Source: Dactylonectria macrodidyma | Lineage: Eukaryota > Ascomycota > Sordariomycetes > Hypocreales > Nectriaceae | DNA: 64,000 bases | Direction: 5' to 3' | NCBI GenBank assembly: GCA_020744425.1 | Contig: JAGMUV010000004.1 | Span: 1,240,001-1,304,000, forward strand | Part shown: in pieces, positions 57,741-64,000 of the stretch | Position numbering within the stretch: position 1 is the stretch's first letter | Layout of the letters: every line of letters starts with the position of its first letter | Program-made: the position numbers and the translations under genes | The notes under the pieces: model-generated | The model's database searches: none | Seen by the model: only the letters and a program-made list of their open reading frames with translations | Told to the model about the DNA's origin: nothing

Positions 57741-58108
57741 GACTTCAAGTTCGGGTAATGCGTAGAGATTCTCATATTGAACAAAAGAGTTTACAAAATC
57801 GAGACTCAGTAAAGATTGAAGACCGTATAGAAACTGGACCGTGATGTATACCGAGAAAGAGGCCCTTCATTCATGCGTAGACTTGAGCTGTCTGGGTACT
57901 TGGGAGGCTATATCTCGGCCACCTCAAGCATCACTAACAGCGCTTCTCGCTCACAACCTGTCGGGTCGTTTCGTATGCCATATCTCGATACAAAGCTACG
58001 GCTGATTTGATTGAATTCTCCATGGTGTGTTCCAAGTGGTCGGGAAACATCCCCTGTTGCCATGTGTTAGTTGCCATAGTTGTTAGAATTCGGCGACATC
58101 ATTTCAAC
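57741..58108. other. 3' flank of the Hce2-like gene
   Basis: Lies between the truncated MFS gene and the effector-like gene. A possible second exon of the latter (to a stop at 57996-57998) would fall here, because the ORF ends in a good donor (AGGTGAGT) and a branch site ACTAAC with acceptor ACAG follows. No other gene seen. Confidence 0.4.
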
Positions 58109-58705
58109 TCACCTGTTGCCCTTGACAGGCGGTACAGACCCAACTTGAAAAGAGCCACCAGGATACGTAACAGTGCCCCATTTCTGGAAATTAGCGGTCG
58201 AGTCCGCCACAAGATCCGCAACGTCACTTGTGCCGACAAAGTTCTTGCCATCAGTCGTGGCGTCAAAGAAGTCGGATCTATCGATATAGAACTGGCATGT
58301 TCCGGCTGGTGCGAGCAGCAACCAATCTTTGACAGCGCCACCAAATCCATTTGTAAGCTCCCAGTGTTGGTCGAGGCCACGGAGACCAGAGGCAAGAGCG
58401 TTGCAGTCATCAATATTGCAGCCTGTGGCGCTATCGTCATCGGTATTCTCAAATGTACTAGTTCCGCATTGATCTCCGTTGAAAGCGACCGGGCCTGGGG
58501 ATGGGAAGTTAACGTCCCTGCGCTCAACGTCCCCGCGCTTAGAACGGGCAGTGGGGACGAAGGAGTCGCGGACGAGGAGGGTTTTCTTCTGCCCTTTGTC
58601 GTTGCTCATTTCTCGGCGGACCATTTCGATAGGGCAGTCGAGGCCATCCGCAGGGGCTGCTGCAGGTAATGCGAACGCTGAAGGCAGGCCTATCATGAAA
58701 AACAT
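58109..58705 (-). CDS. Secreted Hce2-like protein, candidate effector
   Basis: A 198-residue frame from ATG 58705 to TGA 58109. The N-terminus is a short hydrophobic signal-like segment (MFFMIGLPSAFALPAAAP), then a pro-like charged stretch with KR and RR pairs, then the core CGTSTFENTDDD, IDDCNALASGL, WELTNG and AGTCQFYI. This spacing of CG-x-STF, DC-x-x-L and G-x-C-x-F resembles the Hce2 domain (homologues of the Cladosporium fulvum effector Ecp2), found in secreted necrosis-inducing or anti-competitor proteins; activity here is unknown. The ORF end coincides with a GTGAGT donor; splicing at 58112 to 58054 would instead replace the last residues and extend the protein to about 216 residues, ending at 57996. 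A TATATAA lies about 105 nt upstream of the ATG. The neighbours are decayed transporter genes, so this may be part of an accessory cluster. Confidence 0.72.
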   Translation of the reverse strand: MFFMIGLPSAFALPAAAPADGLDCPIEMVRREMSNDKGQKKTLLVRDSFVPTARSKRGDVERRDVNFPSPGPVAFNGDQCGTSTFENTDDDSATGCNIDDCNALASGLRGLDQHWELTNGFGGAVKDWLLLAPAGTCQFYIDRSDFFDATTDGKNFVGTSDVADLVADSTANFQKWGTVTYPGGSFQVGSVPPVKGNR

Positions 58706-59614
58706 AGTAGACCCTTTCGTTTTAGCAGACTTATTTTTGATAACAGAGAAGTGAAGAGATGTTCAAGTGATGTGAGTGAGTAATGTGGTCAATTGGGCAC
58801 CCCAGGACTTATATATTCCCAGTACATATCTCCTGGACCACATTGTGGGATGAGTGTGCTCCAAGGCGAGAGGCGATATCCGTTGGATTCAATCGTGGTG
58901 GTATTTGCTGACAGTTGCTACGATTATTTGGCGCGAAGGAATGAAGTTTGAGCCCCATTAACGGCGGGCCCATCATCCTTCGACCGTGCCATGAAATCGC
59001 AAGCCACAAATTTGATTGGATTGCAATGTTAGAACCCCTTAAAAAGGATCACGATAGGAACACCTACTGCCGCTTTGGCTCTATGTAGGAAGAAAAGATT
59101 CAGATCGAAACTAGTTCATAAAAATTAGGAAGGTGTATAGCGAGGAAACCGAGCGGATACACCATTGTGACTTGATTGACCATAGTACGGGCGGCAGGTG
59201 CTGCTTTCATGCTTAATTGGGCCTTCACCAAGGCTTTTCTACTACCTAGCGAGAGAAATGTAGATAGTAGCGGAAGACCCAAATCCGCTGAGGATAAAAT
59301 ATAATTTACGGGTCTCTAGTGGCGCGGTCACAGTCTCATCGAGGTCTCAGAAGTTGATGCTTAGTATTCAGTTCGCCAAATTAGGGAAGGGTGCATAAAG
59401 GTGTTGTCTCGCATGAGACGGACTAATAAGTTGACACTAAAAGCGTCAACAAAGTCTAATATCAAGAGACTCATCTTTTATGAGAAGTCACTTTTACTCG
59501 ATGAGATGGCGAACAGCTGTAGGAACAATGATTTTTCGTATTCTCGGGAACGCAAGTGATGACGTGGATGATGTTTTGCATCAGAGGAATACAAAAAACC
59601 GCGTACTTCCATGC
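58706..59614. other. Intergenic region
   Basis: Promoter region of the Hce2-like gene on one side and 3' flank of the SUKH-domain gene on the other. AT-richer than most of the window after 59040. No gene seen. Confidence 0.5.
58810..58816 (-). promoter_or_regulatory. TATA box of the Hce2-like gene
   Basis: Minus-strand TATATAA about 105 nt upstream of the ATG at 58705. Confidence 0.5.
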
Positions 59615-61044
59615 TCAATTTCCGCCCGGTTTGCAGCCATACGAAAAACAAGCCTCCTCAATCTGGCCTTCACCTTGCCAGCATCCTGCTGCAGAACTCT
59701 TGACCTTTTCCTGCAGGAACTGAGTAAAACTGCCAAAGGAAACGTTGACTCCGTCGCTTAACTCCACCACATCCCATTCCAGCTTCTCAAGTGCCTCCCA
59801 ACTTCCATATTTCGAATCAATGATCTTTAGAGTTTGAACCCTCTGGTCCTCTGGCATCTCTGGACTCTTTAAGGCCTCCTTGTAGGCTTTCAATGCCTTT
59901 GCGGCCTCTTGTGGCGGGAGGAACCAGAAATCGAACAGGTCTTCCGTTCCGAGCTGTAGTGCTTTCTCATATGTTGGCCACCCATTGTCCTTAGTTTCTA
60001 GGTCAAAGCACCCCGTTGGCGTTTCGTGCAACTCGATGGGGGCATCTGCGGTGTACATCTCTGCCCAGTCAATCTCGTCGACGTCGTTGAGAGCAGGGTC
60101 CAAGAAGTACCCATTCCATGCCCGACCGAATCCGTTGCTGAGTTTGAGAAACTCTTTGTAATCAGCTGGCAGCTTCGTCTTCAATTTACTTTCAAGGGCA
60201 GAGATTTGCTCGTCTGTGGCCGGCGGAAGAACGAAGAGGGACTCGGGCATTTCCTCGCCAAGTTCGAGGTAGAAGTCTTTGGCATTTGCGATGGTGTTGC
60301 TCTCCAATTCCAACAAAAGCTCTTTGATCGATTTTTTCTCAATTGAGTGTTCATTCCGACCGTTCTTTAAGCGCTGAGTAAATGTGTCAATGGCGTCTTT
60401 GGCGAGGTTGGTGACTGTGACCGTGTCCACGGGGATGCTTCGCGCCAAAGCCCCAGCGGAGAGAAGAGGCCAGATGCTTCGACGCTCGGTGAGGTATTGG
60501 ATCTGTTGGTTGGCAGCTAGTCTCTTGGATATATGGCCAAGTACCTCCTGGACTTTGGAGTGTGCCTCGATTTCTTCAATTGAGGAACTATGCTCAGATG
60601 CAATTCGAACAGCGACAACGAATGCATCAGCGAGCGCACTGCTGCGTCCCATCGCCTCGCCACCGGTGGTGGCATCTTCACCATCAGCGTTCTTGAGTAA
60701 TATCCCCAACATGGCAGAATCGTCCGTAGACTTCGTGGCTGCCTCGTCAAGCCGGGGATGCACCTGCACTTCAATCTTGTCCAATACCTCCTCAGTTCTC
60801 TCTTCTGCGGGAATCTCCTCTGGCCACTGATTTGCCTCGCAAAGGCCAGCTTGAGGAACCTGACTTGTCGACGCTGCCAGTCAGAGGCATATTCCGAGAG
60901 GAGGAGAGAAATCATAGTTTTCGCTGTTTCGATGCGGCCCAGGACAGCGAACTCCTGGGCGATCTGGAAAAGCCAGCGATACACATTTGGCAGTGATCGG
61001 TCAGTGAGTATGGCCTCCGCGTCAAATTTCTTGAAATTCGGCAT
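59615..61044 (-). CDS. SMI1/KNR4 (SUKH) domain protein, frame broken near the N-terminus
   Basis: Reads as one intronless gene from ATG 61044 to a stop at 59615, about 475 residues, but the frame changes near 60840-60841. The first frame ends LKLAFARQIS; the second continues EANQWPEEIPAEERTEEVLD. A single missing base between TTT GC and GAG explains both, and no GT-AG intron fits. The long second part contains a SUKH-fold domain: ATDEQISALESKLKTKLPAD, then YKEFLKLSNGFGRAWNGYFL, and the later DLFDFWFLPPQEAAKALKAY. Yeast Smi1/Knr4 acts in cell-wall signalling, and SUKH proteins in bacteria act as immunity proteins; for this gene neither is shown. The first part (YRWLFQIAQEFAVLGRIETA) is helical. 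If the break is real the protein is lost or begins inside; a sequence error is equally possible. Confidence 0.7.
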
Positions 61045-61110
61045 GTTTCATCGATGTCTTCAAGACAATTGTCGACATGTATTGTGCAAGAGACGGTGCC
61101 AGAGCCGCGT

Positions 61111-61117
61111 TTTATAA
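61111..61117 (-). promoter_or_regulatory. TATA box of the SUKH-domain gene
   Basis: Minus-strand TATAAAA 67 nt upstream of the ATG at 61044, a normal distance for a fungal core promoter. Confidence 0.5.
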
Positions 61118-63852
61118 TAGTTGATGCCGTAGGACGTCATCGCGGGTTGAGTTAGGCAGCAGTGGGTAACAATGCGGGGAATCACGCTCCTTTGCCTTCG
61201 CTCTGCCCAGTCACCGTGAGAAAACATTTATCATTACTATTTATAAATCAAAGTAACTACCATGTACGTAAATGACACGGTTGGAAAGCTGTTGCGTGTC
61301 CATTATCTGCATTCGCTTTGTCTCCCATGCTTCGTATAGCGACTAATTAGCACGTTCAAGGCAATATCAGTGAGTGTGACGGCCGCCCCTTAGATATATG
61401 TCTGACTAATTAAGATGTTCTAGTTTACGTTCGCAGCTCTCCGCCCCATCGTCGAGATATTCCCCCTTATGGGCCATTCTTTGAAGTACACAGAGTTTGG
61501 TCAATGGGTATTGTCCTTGCCGTCTCAAGTCAGCCTGTTAACTCAATTTGGTCATAGTGTGAAGGCAGTGGGCATTGCTTTTTCAGATCTGTTCGGCACT
61601 CAGTGCCGCCATTGTATTCTTCATGAACACATAATGCGACACTAGTTCAGCGAAGAACGTTCGATTAAGTCACAATGAAGGCGTGGCACGAGAAACAAAA
61701 TAATAGAACTATCAATCGATTGGAGCTTCTCCGGAATGTGAAATATTCGATCATTTCATCAGTACACTAAAGCAGCAGGGTCTAAATAATCTGGGAAATG
61801 AGACGTCATATGGACATGATAACTGTGGCAAGTCACATTGCGCTAGGTGCTCTTCTATTGGATATTGTAATTCGTCACGGTCAGTATTCGACCTGATGAA
61901 TGCACGAGCACTGAATCCGTCCTATTAGGCCTCATATGGATTATATTGGTTGAGCGTTTCTATCGCCATGCTAATACATAATATAATTCAAAAGAAACAT
62001 TGCTACTGATTCATGGGTTGCTCTGTTCTCATTAATTCCGTGACCTTATCATAGGTCTCGTATCTCAAGGCGCTCGAGTCGTTGATCCAGTTATCTGACT
62101 CTTGGACTCGGAATAATTACGAAAGACCATGGCTCGGCGTTGTCGGCACTATTACCGTGAAAAGTTTCTTGTAAGGCGTGTAACTTGACAAGTTCGCAAA
62201 TTATAGCTCTGAATACGGTGTAAATTGCGCCGGTTGGCATGCGTCTGGTCCTGAAGAGATAACAGTCGAGTTGCTGCTATTGTCAATCAGAATGGCAATT
62301 CATGACTTCACAGTTCTGTTCCCAATTTTTTATAGAACTATCGCAAGGCTATGATGTATGGAAGTGTACCCCTTGTTCCACGGACGATTTTTGAGGGCCT
62401 ACAGTTCTCATTCATAAACAACATACCTTTGCTCTGATCGGGTACAGATGCGCGGTTGTTTCGGAGGCTGTGATGTTTGAACAGATTGTAGCAAAGGAGA
62501 GAATGGACGATGAACAGAAAAGAACAAAGCGCATGAAAATGGGACAAAAGTGGGAAACGCGTAAGGAAATGGAAACTCGAGCCTCACGCGGTCTAAAATC
62601 CTCGTTTTCCCTATTATGTGATTAGTTTGGGGCACAGTCAGGAGCTTGTGCGCTTGGCAGAGGATTCACGCGACTCAACTAATCGCGTATGGCTAGATGA
62701 GGCAACCCCCAGGTCCAACCACCTTGTGTTGTGCTATTTTCATCGTCGAGGTTCTAGTGCGCTGGACTGTTCAGTTGCGGCTAATCTAAACATAGCCTGC
62801 ATGTATGGCAGTTGATCGTATCATTGTGATCATAACCGAGCGAAGCTATACGAAGTACGAAGCGGCGAGGAAGTCTCGGTGCAGCCGGTATCATGGGTGG
62901 AAGAATGAGGCGATGGTGAAGGCAAAAGTCGCGTGTGCTGTCTGCTGCATCTTACACTATGATGATCCAAGAGCTGATTAATGACGGTTTTGTGCGAGTA
63001 TGAGACTGAATATGGACGACTTAACAAGCACCCCTGATGCTTCATAATCGCCTTACGAACAAAACATTGGGCGAGTTCGCAACATTTTTGAACTCAATCT
63101 GCATTGATCGTGTAGACTGGCGCTAAGACACAGAGTCTAAACCAATTCCGGGGTAGGCGGAGGGTTATTATTAGGGGACTCGTAATCATGCTTCAATATA
63201 CCCGTAATTAATACCGGAATCCTTCTAAACTTGCCCCGATGCTCACTAACTGAGTTAACCGAGCACATCCCCGTGGCATTCCCTGCAACGCTCGTGGCAT
63301 GTTCTACTAGCAGTGGACCAACAGGAAGCAGTCTTCCAGTGACAGATGGCTCAAAGAAGCTTGGCATAAGTTGTGGCACTCGGCGTGGCGGCGACGCTCT
63401 TCCTGATGTGGTGTTGCAGACCAGGGCTCGCGTGTTGGTCAGCCGGAATGGTGCCCATATTGAGACAGACTGTGGGCCAACACGCGTATGACTGGTTGAA
63501 ACCCGAGGCTATCGAGTTTTGCCCCGGACAGAATACGGATGCAACCTGCCTGTTGGGCCCTGTATCTGCAAGGGCCGTGACTCTGTTGCTCGTCTGTAAT
63601 CAGGGATTAATTCACTGGTAATCAAGGGTAATCAAGGGTAATCAAGGGTAATCATGGGAGTCAGTCTCTTGGCTCTCTTGGCCGGTGGACCCGATAATGC
63701 ACCCGAGAAGGGGGGACGGGGAAGAAGTCCATCACAGTACAAGAGGAGACGTCTGTCCGGTTTGAGTCGAAAGTGTCCCTCCTTTGTTGGCCAGCACTTT
63801 GTTGTTCACAGTCTCTCGTTTCTCGAATTCTATACACTCGCTTACCGTGACG
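61118..63852. other. AT-richer gene-free region
   Basis: 2.7 kb with no supported gene and higher A+T and TA content than the left half of the window. A plus-strand stretch without stops at 61423-61640 encodes FAALRPIVEIFPLMGHSLKY-like sequence and is flanked by intron-like words (GTGAGT upstream, TTCTAG just before); it may be the remnant of a lost gene, but I do not recognise a family. The end of the region is the promoter of the GH16 gene. Confidence 0.45.
63617..63656. repeat. 10-bp tandem repeat, four units
   Basis: GGTAATCAAG in three perfect copies followed by GGTAATCATG. It lies about 200 bp upstream of the GH16 start codon. Confidence 0.95.
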
Positions 63853-64000
63853 ATGTTTTACCGCAACGTCTTGACCGTTTTCCTTTCTTTCGTGGCCATT
63901 GCCCTGGCCACGACGCCGGCAACCTATCCCGGCTTCACCAGGGTTTGGAGCAACAACTTTGCAGGAAGCGCCGACACGCTGCCGAGCACGTCGACATGGA
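63853..64000 (+). CDS. Glycoside hydrolase family 16 protein, 5' end only
   Basis: Starts at ATG 63853 and runs off the window after 49 codons. The N-terminus is a clear secretion signal (FYRNVLTVFLSFVAIALATT), followed by YPGFTRVWSNNFAGSADTLP, which is the usual beginning of the fungal GH16 fold in endo-beta-glucanases and related wall-active enzymes. The catalytic ExDxxE motif would lie beyond the edge. It is likely secreted and acts on beta-1,3- or mixed-linkage glucans of its own wall or of a host. Four GGTAATCA-type repeats lie about 200 bp upstream. Confidence 0.75.
   Translation, partial: MFYRNVLTVFLSFVAIALATTPATYPGFTRVWSNNFAGSADTLPSTSTW

Overview
The window looks like nuclear DNA from a filamentous ascomycete (Pezizomycotina, most likely a Sordariomycete, possibly Hypocreales). 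The evidence is short GT-AG introns of about 48-75 nt with CTAAC/CTGAC-like branch points, GC-rich coding exons with C-ending codons, long pyrimidine-rich 5' regions, and typical fungal families (bystin, Hgh1, BIR-repeat Bir1, Cdc4-like light chain, Dal5-type permease, NACHT-ankyrin protein, Hce2-like secreted protein, GH16). Species was not determined. Exon junctions were read by eye; for most genes the summed exon length is an exact multiple of three, which supports the models.

Layout. 1-1.5 kb: nothing recognised. 1.5-3.7 kb (+): LtrA-family membrane protein. 3.9-5.6 kb (-): conserved fungal protein of unknown function broken by one in-frame TAG. 6.3-7.8 kb (-) and 8.8-10.05 kb (+): a divergent pair, bystin/Enp1 (ribosome assembly) and Hgh1 (eEF2 folding), so two translation-related genes share one intergenic region. 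10.5-13.1 kb (-): kelch-repeat protein with one membrane span. 13.1-17.6 kb: gene-poor region, probably the shared upstream region of the kelch gene and of a large repetitive GPI-type cell-wall protein (17.6-21.0 kb, +). 21.7-21.9 kb (-): a small ORF with a TATA box. 22.8-25.6 kb (-): Bir1/survivin homologue. 26.2-26.75 kb (-): CoA-binding-fold protein. 27.0-28.0 kb (+): SAM methyltransferase. 29.5-30.1 kb (+): Cdc4-like myosin light chain. 31.2-33.4 kb (+): M3 metallopeptidase. 33.4-39.1 kb: gene-poor. 39.1-40.8 kb (+): Dal5-type permease. 43.3-44.9 kb (+): cAMP-receptor-like GPCR. 45.5-53.3 kb (+): 2,548-residue NACHT-ankyrin protein.

From about 53 kb the character changes. There are two dead MFS transporter genes in divergent orientation (54.5-56.3 kb and 57.2-57.7 kb), an Hce2-like secreted protein gene (58.1-58.7 kb), a SUKH/Knr4-domain gene with a frameshift (59.6-61.0 kb), a gene-free AT-richer stretch (61-63.8 kb) and the start of a GH16 glycosidase gene running off the right edge. 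This right end looks like accessory DNA losing genes. The premature stops seen are all TAG and are compatible with CpA-to-TpA change, the kind produced by repeat-induced point mutation (RIP), although the sample is small.

The most interesting items are the large NACHT-ankyrin protein with a second, C-terminal repeat array; the cell-wall protein built from alternating 7- and 9-residue modules; the decay zone; and the Bir1 homologue carrying three near-identical AT-hook repeats. I found no CRISPR array, rRNA or convincing tRNA gene, and no intact transposon.
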